Below are positions 22,602 through 34,649 of a stretch of DNA of 64,000 nt, piece by piece. The DNA is taken from contig CM060194.1 of NCBI GenBank assembly GCA_030549335.1, positions 38,457,171-38,521,170 on the forward strand. Reading direction: 5' to 3'. Below the pieces are notes generated by a model, which saw only the letters and a program-made list of their open reading frames with translations, had not been told where the DNA came from and made no database searches. The stretch comes from Pontederia crassipes. Lineage: Eukaryota; Streptophyta; Magnoliopsida; Commelinales; Pontederiaceae. Both the position numbers and the translations under genes were made by a program. Numbering within the stretch: the stretch's first letter is position 1; every line of letters starts with the position of its first letter.

Positions 22602-23731
22602 CGTTGGATCTCAAAGGGCACCAAAATGGGGGGAGTGAATTGGTGTTTAAACCAAAAGTATCGATTTTACAAAAATTATCACAGAAGTTTAAAATCGATT
22701 AACCTTTTCAAACAATACAACTCAGATCACATCAAACACAATATGAGAGGGAGAGAGAGAAAATTCAATCACAATGCACGCGGTGGTTGTTGACAAGATT
22801 CGATCACATCTTAGCCTACATCCTCGCTCCGATTTCTCGACCTCGAAACTGCTGGAGATTACACTAGAACTCTTCCTTTATTCCAAACGGGGCACGGAAG
22901 AAAAGTCCTTTTACACCACGGCCTTTTCTTCGCTTCGAGAAGTAAGGCACACCTCTCCTCCAATGAAGCTAATCTTTTCTCTCGCTCAAGAGGTAAGATT
23001 TCGAACCTCTTTTACACATGAGCTCTCTTAATTTTTCTGAAATAAATGTTTATCTCTTTTACAATGATATGCTCACAAGAAGAGAAGAGAGAAAGAAGAA
23101 AAATACTAAAATAAAATAAAAACTTCAAGGAAAAGGATATTCTTTTGATAACTTGAAGTTTGTCTTTAATGAGTAAATGGATGCTTTTTCTTCTGGTTTT
23201 GACACTCTTTTTATAGACTCTAGCATGTAAAAAATTCATCTACAATTTTTTCCTTCAAAATTGATCGTTACTGTTCATTTGACTCGGAGGTCGGTCGACC
23301 GCACATATGAGGCGGTCGACCAGTCTATGTGATCGTTGCGCGATTTCTTCTTCTACGCTTGATCGGTCAATCGGATCATCAATTAGTCAGTCGACCGGTA
23401 TCGTTTAGGCATCAATCAGACCAAGCTCAATTTTGTCTCGACCGGCCTTCTTTGCTTTGATCGGCAAGTTGACCGTTCTGCACTATTTTGATCGTACCTT
23501 TCTGCACAGTTATCCAAATTAGATAATCTTCAATTCTATGGATAGCTAATATGATTCTCTACATCTTTGTCATTCATTCAGAATCTAATAAAATCATAGT
23601 CAATTATTTAATCAAAGTTAGTTCATAAAATTATCCCTTTTTTTTAACTTTTTTAACATTTTAACTTTAGTCTTTCGAGATTTGTATCATCAAAATATAA
23701 TTTTATATGTCATTAAAACTTTATTTCAACA
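22602..23731 (-). repeat. LTR of SIRE-like element (3' LTR on - strand)
   Basis: 1130 bp. The plus-strand start is CGTTGGATC instead of TGTTGGATC, one terminal mutation; it ends TTTCAACA. It contains the palindrome cluster (GGTCGACCG and variants) at about 23285-23470. The other copy, at 27648, is alike apart from small indels and a 61-bp duplication. Confidence 0.85.
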
Positions 23732-24025
23732 ATCTTCCCCTTTTTTATGAATATAAACCGAGAAATATGAAAAATATATAAGTTGCAAAAAAGTTGTAAA
23801 ATCTTGTAAAATCAATTTTACTCCCCTAACACTTAGCAAATGGTAGATATTCACATAAGTATTAATTGTAAGGTACTATTCATATAAAGTATATTCAGAT
23901 CATATTTCTCCCCCTTTTGTTTCATAAAAAAGTAATTTGTAAAAATAAGAAACAACATGAAATTCCTAATGCATGCAAAACATAATATATTCTAGTCTAA
24001 TATTTTAATTAATATTTTTGTAATT

Positions 24026-25686
24026 TGATCATGACATGCATCATTTTATGTCCTTTTTAGCAGTAATTCCGGATTTATCAATTTTAATTATTAATTATCT
24101 GAATATTTTAATTGTGGGCGGATTAATTAAATTTTGAGAACTATTTTGCAGGAAAAGCCGAATAAGACGTATCGGACGCAATTTAGATACAAAGTGATTA
24201 TCGCCTTGTATCGTTGGACGCAAAACTCATATTCTATCCAACATTAGGCAATAATAATCCTTATGGATTTTGCAGCTGTGATCCTATCAAGAAGAGTTTT
24301 ATGATCACAAAGCGATAAAAGTTTTTATACTTAACCATGGTGATTATTGGCCGTGAACTCCAACTAATCTTTGGGGGCAAAACGCCATCATCAATCAAGA
24401 CTATTGGCCATAAAATCCAAAGATTCGTTTTATCCTTAACCAATAACCAATCATGGGCGCAAAAGAGAATTATTAACTAAGTGATGATACATTTTTTGGC
24501 CGAGAATAAATATAAGTTTTATCACCGGGTGCCAAACGAAGAAGCTTTTATCATTGATCAAGTTTATCAGCCGTGAATCAAAGAAAAGTTTATGACCAGG
24601 CGCAAAACGGATAACTTTTTATCATTAAACAAATTTTATCTCTAACCGAATTTAAAGTTGTCCGTACGATGTTCACAACGGTGATCAACTTGAAGTCCGT
24701 TCGCACTTATAAATAGAGGAGGAAGCCATCCTCCCAAGGTGTGCTTTGAAGTTCAGGTTTCTTCCACCGTTGAGCTGTGAGCTCTGCAGGCTACGACCAA
24801 ATCCTAAAGGCTGGCAGACTATTTGCCCGTGATTCAAAGCTTCGACATTTTTATCTCTCTGGGTGTAATTCTTTTGATTTTTATTATTATTTTGTTATAT
24901 CTCCATAATTTCTAGGATGAACTGCATGTTTTTTTAGATTTTATATTTTAGGAGATTATTAATTGAAGGAAAATTATTTGAATCCTATTTCATTTATTTT
25001 AATATTTTCTGATCAATTATTAATTATGCTTAATGCTTTTATATTAGTTAATTGAATTTCTGAATTAAGCTATATCAGTTTGTAGAGAGTTTAATTTCAG
25101 ATTTCATAATGCTAATTTAATTGATTTTATATTAAATTAATAATTGACATAAATTGATAACTAATACATGGAGAATTAAGTTTGTGTGGTCTGTTAATCT
25201 ATACCAGTTTGTGGAGTGATTAATAATCTAGAGAATTTAATTTAATGCATCTTAATTTTAATATGATTTGATAGGATGTCAATTGTCGAGACTTCAATTC
25301 TTATTAAATTAAGATAATTCTACATACTTAGATTGAGTGATGTTAGTCATGGAGACCACAAGTTAATCATGTGAGATTACTTTAAGAAGACTCTAATCCA
25401 TCTTTAAAGATTGAATTTATCTTTTATGGTTCAAATACATATATCCAGATATATTTTCTTCCTAAGGCATAATTTCAACAACATTACCTTATTTTCTTTA
25501 TTTTATTTTATAATTACAAAACTTATCTTTAAAATCTATGTTTTTCTTCTCTTATTAATTTATTGATTCAGATATTGAATTAATAATATTCCTCGAGGGT
25601 TCGACACTCTTACTCCTATTTTTTATTACTTGAGCGACTAGTGCACTTGCTAACGATTTTATTCTGCTTCATCATTTTACGCATCA
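24026..25686 (+). repeat. Athila-like gypsy LTR, probably solo
   Basis: Starts TGATCATGACATGCATC and ends TTACTTGAGCGACTAGTGCACTTG...ACGCATCA. The start and the distinctive 3' part match the LTR at 54032-55678, which is followed by a degenerate gypsy primer-binding site. About 1660 bp, no coding domain. No target duplication could be identified, so truncation is also possible. Confidence 0.65.
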
Positions 25687-26337
25687 ATTCCCCCCTTTGT
25701 CTTTTAGAAAAAAAAATATTTTCTCTTGTCATAAAAAGTACTACATCATAAAGAGTAAAATATTTCCTCCTAAATTTATGGCTATTTTAAAGTTGAAATC
25801 AAATTGATCTATAGGTTATGAAAGCCACATGTTTCAAAAAGATGTATTAAGAATCAAAATTTTGCATAAAACTTTCATACAACAATGATATTAATGATAT
25901 GTCAAAATAAAATTGAAAGATTTTAACATGTGACCAATTTTCTTTCAAAGAAATGTTGAATATGAAATTTTTGAAAAAAAAAATAGGTTTAATCACTTAA
26001 GAACAAAAAATAAATTGCGGAGTATGCTCAATGATACTTTTACCATAACCTTTGTGTCGTCATATTTTCATTCGTTCTTTACATGTGAGACACACTTGAA
26101 AACACAGTCATTTAACCTTTCGTACCCAAACTTCTTTAGGTCCAATTTTATTAGTAATGGTTCTTTTTGGAATCCATATTATTTCACGTTGTGATGGTTT
26201 TCTTATTTTGCATCGATATGCATAATAACTATAAGATCCATATGTAAAACATTTAAAATGTGATTTTCTATTATTTGAATGATTAAATTTTCAATAAGAG
26301 CTTTTATGTCCAAAATAATTCCTAAGATTATTTTTCG

Positions 26338-27585
26338 TTATGTGAGAATTAGTCCTATTTTATGAATTTTCAAAAAAGTATTTTCGTTCTTTACTTTTTC
26401 TAAAGAGCATGCTAGTTTAATAATTTCACAAACATGTGTAATTTCCAAATAATCAATTTCATTTTTCATAGTTTTATTTTCCACAAAATATATATTCTTT
26501 TCTTCTTTTAATTTTTCAATCTCATTTATTATTATTTTATTTTGCTCTTTAATTGAGAAATATCTTTTTATAAGGGAGGAGAGTTCTTTATTCACATCGA
26601 AAAAAAAATCTTTGAAAGAGTTCGATGAGTCATAATTTGAATTTGATGGGTTATAAGTTACCTCTTGTGAGCCATTAAGCATATATGTATACTTCGTCAC
26701 TAAAAGAGCTTGATAAGTCACTTATCTTTTCTTTGTGATATTTGTATGATCTTCGGGTCTCTTTTTCACCAAGAGGGGATACTTATTTAGTTTTCTTGTC
26801 TAGCGGACGAGTCTCTTTTCGTTCACTTCTTTCTCGCTTGAGTATTTTTTCTTTTTTTTTTGCTTTTAAGGCCAATATCTTCCTTTTTGGAGCTTTTGAT
26901 TCTTCTTCTTTTTGGATTCTGATCTCATAGGTTAATGGTGAGCCAATTAGATCGTCAAAATTCAGACTATTTAAATCTTTTTCTTCAATCATGGTCATCT
27001 TTATATGCCATTTAGAGGAGAGAGACCTAAGAAACTTTTTCACTTATTGGGAGTTAGTTCTTGGCTCGCTCAAGGAAGGCAAGTCATTCAAGATATCGTT
27101 AAATTGTGCAACCATATCATCTATAGATTCATTATCATGCATTTTAAAAGAATCATATTTATGATTTAAAATATTCAATTTAGATTCTTTAACTTTATCT
27201 GTTCCTTCATAAGTAGTGATGAGCTTATTCGTAGAAATCTTTGGAATCTATAAGTAACCAAAGCACAATAAGAAATTCGAAATTTGACTAAATTAGAAAT
27301 TCGAAATTTAGAAATTCGACTAAATTTTGTTAAATCCAAAGCACAATAAAAAAATGTTTTTGGCTTTCCAATTGAGTTTTTAAAAAAAAATTTCTCTTTC
27401 AGCAGAATCTATAAGTAATTTTTCATGTAGATAGTAACCCTTTTCAACGATGTCACACATATCAATATCAATAGAACAAATGTATGCTTGAATTCTAATT
27501 TTTCAATATACAAAATTTGATGCATTTAAAAGGAGAGGACGACTAATTGATTATCCTTCAACAAATCTAATCCACTTGATGCCAT
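26338..27585 (-). pseudogene. gag pseudogene of SIRE-like element
   Basis: ATG at 27585 gives MASSGLDLLKDNQLV, then in shifted frames IQAYICSIDIDMCDIVEKGYY, FFYCALDL, KVKESKLNILNHKYDSFKMHDNESIDDM, FNDILNDLP and the 26783-27043 frame KKFLRSLSSKWHIKMTMIEEKDLNSLNFDDLIGSL-like. The last frame (26338-26721) has a coiled-coil-like NEIEKLKEEKNIYFVENKTMKNEIDYLE. This is the UBN2 gag with the extended coiled-coil C-terminus of SIRE elements. Several frameshifts and stops are present. Confidence 0.75.
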
Positions 27586-27647
27586 AGCTCTTAAGATGAT
27601 TAAATCTTAAAACAAGCTAATTAAATCTTAAAATAATTAGATCCAAT

Positions 27648-28891
27648 TGTTGGATCCCAAAGGGCACTAAGAGGGGTGGGAGGATGGGAGTTGAATTGAT
27701 GTTTAAATCAAAAGTATAGATTTTACAAAAATCATAGAGGAAGCTTAAAATCGATTCTTTAAACCTTTTAAAAGAATACAATTTTACAAAAATCATAGAG
27801 GAAGCTTAAAATCGATTCTTTAAACCTTTTAAAAGAATACAACTCAGATCACATCAAATACAATATGAGAGGGAGAGAGAGAGAATTTATTCACAATGCA
27901 CGCGGTGGCTGTTGACGAGGTTCGGCCACACCTTGGCCTACGTTCCCGCTTCAACTTCTCGACCTTGAGACCACCAAAAATTCACTAGAACTCGCTTTAT
28001 TCCAAATGGAATAAGAAAAAAAAGCCCTTTACACTACCGTCTTTTCTTCGCTTCGAGAGGTAAGGCACACCTCTTCTCTAATGAAGTTAATCTTTTCTCT
28101 TACTCAAGAGGAAAATTTTGAACCTCTTTTACGTAAGAGCTCTTTCAATTTTTTTGAACAAAAATATTTCTCTTTTTTACAATGCTATGCTCACAAGAAG
28201 AGAAGAGAGAAAGACAAATAAAATAAAAACTTCAAAGAAAATGATCTTCTTTTGATAACTTAAAGATTTTCTTCAATGAGTGAATGGATGCTTTTACTTC
28301 TGCCTTTGGCACTTCTTTTATAGGCTTTAGTATGTGAAAAATTCATCCAGAATTTATTCCATAAATTTTTTTTCAAAATTGACCGTTACTGTTCATTTGA
28401 CTCGAAGGTCGATTGACCGCACATATAGACCGATCGACCGATCTATGTGATCGTTGTGCGATTTCTTCAGTTTTTGCGCTTGATCGGTCGATCGGACCAT
28501 CAATCGATCAGTCGACCAGTATCGTCTCGATGTCAACTAAGGCAGACTCAATTTTGATCGGTCGACCGGCATCTCCGTTCGATCGACCAGTATTGTCTCG
28601 ATCGGCCTTCTTTGCTTCGACTGGCAGGTTGATCAACCTGCACTATTTTGCTCTGCGCAATTATCTAAATTAGATAATCTTGGATTCTATGAATAACTAG
28701 CATGATTCTCTACAACTTTCATATTTATCATTCATCCAGAATCTAATAAAATCATAATCAATTATTTAATCAAAGTTAGTGCATAAAGTTATCCTTTTTT
28801 CTTTAAACTTTTTGAGCATTTTAATTTTACCCTTTCGATATTTGTATCATCAAAATATAATTTTATATGTCATTAAAACTTTGCTCCAACA
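27648..28891 (-). repeat. LTR of SIRE-like element (5' LTR on - strand)
   Basis: 1244 bp, TGTTGGATCC...CTCCAACA on the plus strand. It is longer than its partner mainly because of a perfect 61-bp tandem duplication (27721-27781 and 27782-27842). The palindrome cluster is at about 28410-28640. The sequence abutting its left edge (- strand TTGGATCTAATTA) is a poor primer-binding site match, so that site is degraded. Confidence 0.85.
27721..27842. repeat. Perfect 61-bp tandem duplication in LTR
   Basis: TTTTACAAAAATCATAGAGG through AAGAATACAA occurs twice back to back. It is present only once in the partner LTR, so it arose after insertion. Confidence 0.95.
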
Positions 28892-29395
28892 ATGACACCG
28901 TATCTCGAGTAAGAATATTTATTGAATATGTTATAAAGTTTGAATTTAATTATTGCTATGTGATTTCACTAAATGGCAATCTTTGAATTTAGGAAATTTG
29001 AAGAATTGCAAAGAGAAATCAATCCTTTAGTTTCCAACGATGAATTGTTGAAACCAAGAGATGAATATTTTTCCTCTTTGTTGAGAAGTGAAGTGAGCAT
29101 TCTTTTCGATTGTTCGCAAATTTTAATTTTTTATAAATTTTCATTAACATTGTCTTCCAACATACTCAGTGATTGATTTGACAATTCGAAAAATCAGCTA
29201 TGGACCGTACAAACAAGTTTGTAATTATTATAACATCCTAGTTAAGTGATACAAATTTCATATAGAAGAATATAGTTGACAACATTCTACTATTAATAGC
29301 GGCATATATGTTTGGAAAGCATGTACGGGGATGACGAACTAGATTACTACGACATTATAGAAAATAATTTATTTTATATTTTTTTAAATTACTAA
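28892..29395 (+). pseudogene. TNP2-type CACTA transposase, C-terminal part
   Basis: After the TSD the host reading continues MTPYLE...FIEYVIKF. At about 29195-29390 it gives GPYKQVCNYYNI.VK.YKFHIEEYS.QHSTINSGIYV and DYYDIIENNLFYI. These correspond to the RGP...YNGY.INGFKFHT...R.TQNSGV...YYG.I.DI.EL region at the TNP2 C-terminus. Many stops. Confidence 0.7.
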
Positions 29396-29419
29396 CTTTT
29401 ATAATTTTTTTAGGGAAGT

Positions 29420-30480
29420 AAATCAGTTTCATCCTGAGCTCAGTTTGAGGACATTTCGAAGATGCTTTTGAGGAGGTGACTGTCAAACATCTCCGAAATT
29501 GTCTATATAAGTTTCACAATATCGTCACATCCGTCGGTCTAAGTTTGGAGGAGGGCATAAAAAATATCCAAAGACATATTCGACGCCCAGTTTAGGAGTC
29601 CTTATGTAGGAAGGAAGTCTCAGCTTTTGAATTGTTTTCATTTAATTTATAATTTTATAAAGTCTAAGTATTTGATGTTGTAAAAGTTAACAAACTTTCG
29701 AATTCTGAAGCCCACATCCACACAGGCGAGTCGACTCAGCGCGCATGATAATGTAGATACAAAATCAAATAATCAAACTTTTATCTTATGCTTATTTCGT
29801 AAAATTTGAAACTTTTTTGCAGGAGAAAAAAGATGATGGTCCATTTTCGCGTGATCTATGAGGCCACACATAAGAGTAGGAAGACTAATGACTTGGTCAC
29901 ACCTATTGCTCATAGAGTTTTGGTAAGTCTCCTGATATGTTCATTGGTTGTTCGCATTAGTGTATATAATTTTTTAAATGTGCAATGTTTAAATTTTTTA
30001 GTATGCGTACAATGGAGATGGTCCTAATACTCAATCACCAGGTAATGTATCTCGTAAACGATTCATGTTTTTAACATTATATAATACTTTAATATGGTTA
30101 TATGAATTTTAATGTTATATAATTTATATGATTTTTAATGCTTATATGTTTATATATTTTTTCTACTTTGTTGTTTGACAGGAGATGATCGGTACGACAC
30201 AAGGAGGATTCATGTTCATTGGCTTAGGAATAGCCGCTCAAATTCCTAAGAGTATCAGAGGATATATAGGCGGTCCATCTACTCCAAGTTAATTCACCTC
30301 ACCTGAGCTGATGTTGGATAGCATTAGAGAATTTATTTCGAAGCAACTTTCTCAACAACTTCCTCAGCATCTGGCTCCCATCTTACAGAGCATGCTCCAA
30401 CAATCCCTATGAGGCCAAGGACTGAGTACGTCGGCATTAAATGTTAGGAATGATGACAATAACAATTCAGGATAGAAACT
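29420..30480 (+). pseudogene. CACTA ORF2 (Transposase_24-like)
   Basis: Segments in order: a degraded start around 29420, NSEAHIHTGESTQRA (29700-29745, the HTGGS motif), EKKDDGPFSRDLYEATHKSRKTNDLVTPIAHRVL (29825-29920, the lf..tH.rk.g.wvd family block), and EMIGTTQGGFMFIGLG...RGYIGGPSTPS at 30180-30290. The same blocks occur, inverted, at 45833-46610, which supports calling this a family protein. It is thought to bind subterminal repeats in En/Spm relatives. Spliced in intact members; broken here. Confidence 0.7.
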
Positions 30481-30679
30481 TTTGATAACTATTGTATTGT
30501 TTGATATGATTTTGTTATGTTATTAACACTTTTGTGATGTTTATTAGTTTTTATATGCATTACTCTTTATTAGTTATTGTTATGAATGCTTAGATTGTGA
30601 TGAATGTCAATAATGCATTATGTATATGCATTTTATATTGTATGAGTAGGGAATGGAAGTATATGGGTTAAATGGGCAA

Positions 30680-31239
30680 AATAATTGCTAATTAGCGCCT
30701 CCTTAACATCTCATTAGCGACGTAGTTGGATTGGGCGCCATATAAATCATATTGTACTTCGCATCATCTTAGCATCGCCTTTCTTAGCATCATCATGGAA
30801 ACTCAATACGACCGTTAATTTAGCATCGCATTGGCGTTTATGTAGCATCGAGATTTAGCGAAGTGTTACCGTCCAAGTAGCACCACGTTATGTGGAAAAA
30901 AGAGCGTTAAGGATTGTCTTAACACCATATTAGAGTCAGCATGGCGTCGCGCTAGCGTCAATAAAATCAATGCCGCTTTAGCGTGGAAGTAGCAACACAT
31001 TTTATTTTTTTGCAATGCGACTTTTCGCGCCATGATAACATCGGTGTAGCATCGACATGTGACGCTAATAGCATCGCTTGTATCCATGGTGCTATGGTGA
31101 TGCTAACAACTATTGAAGATCAGCGTCTCAATTTTGTGATGTTGTGTCGATGCTAAAATGTGGCTATATTTTTTAGCCACAATTTAGCGCTGCTTTAGCG
31201 ACGTTTCTTGCATCTCTAAGTGCCAGATTATTTGTAGTG
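30680..31239 (+). repeat. Right subterminal repeats and terminus of CACTA 1
   Basis: Dense variants of TTAGCGTC / TTAGCATC (the reverse of GACGCTAA) run from about 30690 to 31200. The segment ends CATCTCTAAG...TTATTTGTAGTG at 31239, whose reverse complement starts CACTACAAATAA. The three bases after it are TAT. No matching left flank was found. Confidence 0.8.
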
Positions 31240-31242
31240 TAT

Positions 31243-33250
31243 GTTGGAACTTCTTAGCAACTCTTGCATTTTTTTAGACTTGATCTTTAGAGTGGTTATC
31301 ATCAAATTCAAGTGGGAGAAGGGGATGAGTGAAAGACAACCTTTAAAACCAAAGAAGAATTGTACGAATGGCTAGTTATGCCTTTCGAATTATCAAATGT
31401 GCCAAGCACTTTCATGAGGTTTATGAATCAAGTTTTGAAACCATTCATTAGTCAATCAGTAGTGGTGTATTTCGATGACATATTGGTCTTTAGAAAAATC
31501 ATGGATGAGCACTAGCAACATTTAGAGGAGGTGCTGATCACTATGCAAAAACATAAACTTTATAGTAATATTAAGAAATTAAGAATTTTTCTTTTGCACA
31601 AACTAGTCTTCTATTCTTGGGCTTCATCATCAGCTGTGATGGAATTAGGGTCGGTAAAAATAAAGTAGCAGATATAGGCTCTTGTCTAGTACCCAAAATA
31701 GTGGACCTTGGTTACTCCTATCGTAAATTTATTCATGATTTTAGTAGTATCATGGCATCGATTACAACTTGTTTAAGGAAGGACAACTTCAAATAGGGAT
31801 ATGCAACTGCAAGGTTCTTTGAATTAATTAAACAATAATTGAGTTTTGTGTCTGTTCTCGCATTGCCAAACTTTGAGAAAATCTTTGAAGTCCAGTGCAA
31901 CACCTTAAGAGTCAGTATTTGTGGAGCATTGTCACAAGAGCAGGTGAGCAGTATCATTCCATAGTGAAAAGTTCAATGAGCCGCGACAACAATAGAATTT
32001 GACGTTGTGGTGTGAGCCCTCAAATATTGGGATCATTACTTAATTCAAAGGGAATTCATCCTTTACACAGACATCAAGCATTGAAACACATTAGCACACA
32101 AAGTAGTATAGGATGAGTCACATTCTTACAAAATTTTAGCTATGTTACGAAGCATAAGGCTGCAAAAAAGAACATTGTAGCTTATTCTTTGAGTAGAGAG
32201 CAACATTAATTGTTGTTCTACACACTGAGGTTATTGAGTCTGAAAGTCTAAAAAATGTGATGATGATGAGGACTTGCATATCCAGGATGATTATTTATTC
32301 AAAGGAAATCGGTTGTGCCTTCCTCGTACCTCCTTACATGAAAAGGTAATACGAGAACTTCATAGTGGCAATTTGGTTGAGATAAAACAATTGCAGCAAC
32401 TTAAAAAAAGTACTTTTGGCCGCAGCTTAAAGGGACATTAGTAACTTTGTTCGAAGATGCCCAATTTGTCAAGTTTCAAAGGGACCATCTCAAAATACTA
32501 GAATATATCTCACTTTACCAATATCGACAACGCCTTGGGAGGACCTCAGCATGGATTTTTTGTTGGGACTTCCATGAACGCACTTCGTCGTGGTGGATAG
32601 ATTTTCTAAAATGGCTCACTTTATCCCATGTAAAAGTACCTCATTCTATAACATCAAACAGAGACACTAAATTTCTTTCTACCTCTTGGAAGAGCTCATG
32701 GAAATGCTTGAACATTGTCCTAAATTATAGTTTCACTTGTCATCCTCAAACTAACAGACAAACAAAATGTATTGCGTGTTCTCTGGAACGAAATCAAAGT
32801 AATGGGATTCTGCATTACCACATGCTGAGTTTGCTTATAATAGCATCAAGAGTCGAACTACTATCAAGTCTCCATTTGAAATTGAGGGTGACTGCCTCAT
32901 CAAGCTATTGATTTGTTGTCTACTTTAGCATCTCTTAATAGTAGTGGTTCTTTGGAAGAACTTATTAGACATTTGGAGTATGCTAATCTAAAGTATAAAG
33001 AATCTACTAGCGTACATCGTCATAGCAAAATATTTAACAAAGGAGATTTGGTAATGGTTTACTTGCACAAGGTCAAATTTTCAATTGGTACTTACAATAA
33101 GCTCAAGAATAAAAACTTTGGTTCTTGAAAGATTATGAAGAGGATAAATGACGACATTTACATTGTTGACCGCCCTTCAAACTTTGGAATTTCCACTATT
33201 TTCACCGTGTCCGACTTGATGAGTTCCATCACCATCACCTATGTAGCAGG
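31243..33250 (+). pseudogene. Ty3/gypsy pol fragment (chromovirus-like RT to integrase)
   Basis: The reading starts at the CACTA border with MLELLSNSCIF.DLDL.SGYHQI and continues [38 protein letters not shown]. The RT active site reads [11 protein letters not shown] at about 31458-31490. RNase H remnants follow (31860-32210). Integrase pieces lie at 32520-33130: the VVVDRFSKMAHFIPCKSTS-like core, FTCHPQTNRQTKCI, HAEFAYNSIKSRTTIKSPFEI, and SVHRHSKIFNKGDLVMVYLHKVKF. The integrase has stops and lost residues. The gag, protease and first half of RT are absent, displaced by the CACTA insertion or deleted. Confidence 0.8.
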
Positions 33251-33599
33251 ATTAGAATAATAGGTAGATTAGTTATCTGGACTATAGTGGGGGTAGAATA
33301 TTACTTTTAGCAAAATTTTGTTTCATAGTTAGTTTTAATAGCAAAATTTTGTTTCATAGTTTGTTTTAGAATTGATCTTTACACCTAATCTTGTAATGTC
33401 TCTATTTAAAGGGCACACATTTATTCGCTAGATAGATTATTATTACTCCTCAAATTTTATCCCGGCCGAGTTGATTCATATTCAGTTTGTTTCTTTTCTA
33501 TTTTGTACTACTGTGTGCTTGCAATGACAAATTTTGCTTGTTGTGTGTATTAGTTTGTTATGTCGCATCGTATTTACTCTCGCAACTATAGATTTATTC
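33251..33599 (+). other. Post-pol DNA of gypsy element, possible 3' LTR start
   Basis: A 35-bp stretch (ATAGCAAAATTTTGTTTCATAGTT and context) is directly repeated at about 33307-33362. Features such as CTTGTAATGTCTCTATTTAAAGGGCACAC look like an LTR promoter/leader region. No second copy exists in the window to define an LTR. Confidence 0.35.
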
Positions 33600-34615
33600 T
33601 ACTGTTGATATTGGACATGAAGAAAGATCGAGAAATATGCATAATTTTGTGTAGATAATTTTCTGTCACTGTTGGATCTCTCATTGATGTCAATAATAGA
33701 AAGCTTACATTCACCGTTGGAAAAGAAAAAGTGAAGTTTGACCTATCCAAATCTACTAAATTTCCAATTTTAACTAATCATGTTTTCTTTTTCACATTGC
33801 ATTGACACGTTGACATAAAAATATTTGCAAGAAATTGTGTTAACAAACCTTTTGGAGAAAGCTTTATTGAATTTGAATTTGTATAGTACAAGCCTATTCA
33901 TATCAACCCTACATGAAAGGTAAAGTATATGAAGAGTTGGATAAAGGTAAAATATTTCCAACTCTTTCTCGTATAAAGATGCATCTTCTACCACCAACTT
34001 TGAATTTATAGTCTTTATCATGTCATCTATATATGCATTTTTTGGTTCTAATGAGTCTTTCCTTGTGATTGTTAATGCAATTCTCACATCTGTCCAACTT
34101 GAAAAATTATTAGAAGTGTTAAGGGAGAAAAAGCAAATCATAGATTGAACCATAACTGACCTTTTTATTGTCCATGCAACTCCTTTACCTTCTGCTGATA
34201 GTATATATTTCTTGTGGAATATGCAGAGTATTAATAAATGTTCTTGATTGTTATTCTACTGTGCTTAGAAGCTATCATGTTTGTCTTTATTTTGAAGTTC
34301 TTCCATCGAATACAAGTCCACCATTGAACATCAAAGAAATTAAAGCTAAACCCAAACATGATGGTTGGCGAGTATCAAATACTTGATATCAAATAATTCT
34401 TGGGTGGGTCCTGTATTGTGTGTCCCAAAGAATGGGATTATGATTGATCAAGAGAAAATCACATTCACCTATCCTTGCATTTGCCTTTAAAAAAATTCCA
34501 TTTGAGTTATCCAACGCCCATGCTTCTTTTCAACAATGCATGATGGCACTTTTTAGTTTTCACAAAATGAACAATGAAAATTTTTATGAATGATTTTCTG
34601 TATTTGGTTCTTCAC
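33600..34615 (+). pseudogene. Athila-like gypsy protease/RT fragment
   Basis: At 33605-33860 the reading LILDMKKDREI...SLIDVNNRKLTFTVGKEKVKFD matches the Athila/Tat protease segment ILGRPFLATGRALIDV..GELTLRVG.E.V.F. At 34300-34390 comes SPPLNIKEI, at 34395-34440 SSWVSPVLCVPKNGI, and at 34470-34560 FTYP...PFELSNAHASFQQCMMALF, which are RT pieces. Large parts between are missing and stops are frequent. Confidence 0.65.
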
Positions 34616-34649
34616 GCTTGGTGGGGTACATCAGCAGGGGAATGCGGAT

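Larger units (their letters stand above)
22602..28891 (-). mobile_element. SIRE-like copia element, gag only, inserted in TNP2
   Basis: Two LTRs (22602-23731 and 27648-28891) are flanked by a perfect TSD, ATGAC, at 22597-22601 and 28892-28896. On the - strand the internal part starts at the right LTR with a gag of SIRE/Maximus type. A purine-rich tract, the complement of CTTCCCCTTTTTT at about 23734, adjoins the other LTR. Protease, integrase and RT are absent, and part of the gap is filled by an Athila-like LTR (24026-25686). It is a non-autonomous remnant. Confidence 0.85.
14190..31239 (+). mobile_element. CACTA (En/Spm) element 1, heavily nested
   Basis: TNP2 transposase pieces (14190-29395) are followed by ORF2 (29420-30480), GACGCTAA-type subterminal repeats (30680-31200) and the right terminus TTTGTAGTG at 31231-31239, the reverse complement of CACTACAAA. 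Gene order and orientation are those of a complete plant CACTA element. Its left terminus was not found. Removing Copia B (15375-21041), the insertion at 21673-22224 and the SIRE-like element (22602-28891) brings TNP2 back toward one reading, though with many stops. The right end was inserted into a gypsy RT reading, which resumes at 31243. Confidence 0.75.

Noticed and set aside
21673..31239. Single CACTA element from the left-end-like block to the right terminus
   Set aside because: TNP2 coding continues on both sides of 21673-22224, so that block is an insertion within the larger CACTA rather than its left end. The 3-bp flanks (TTA, TAT) also differ.
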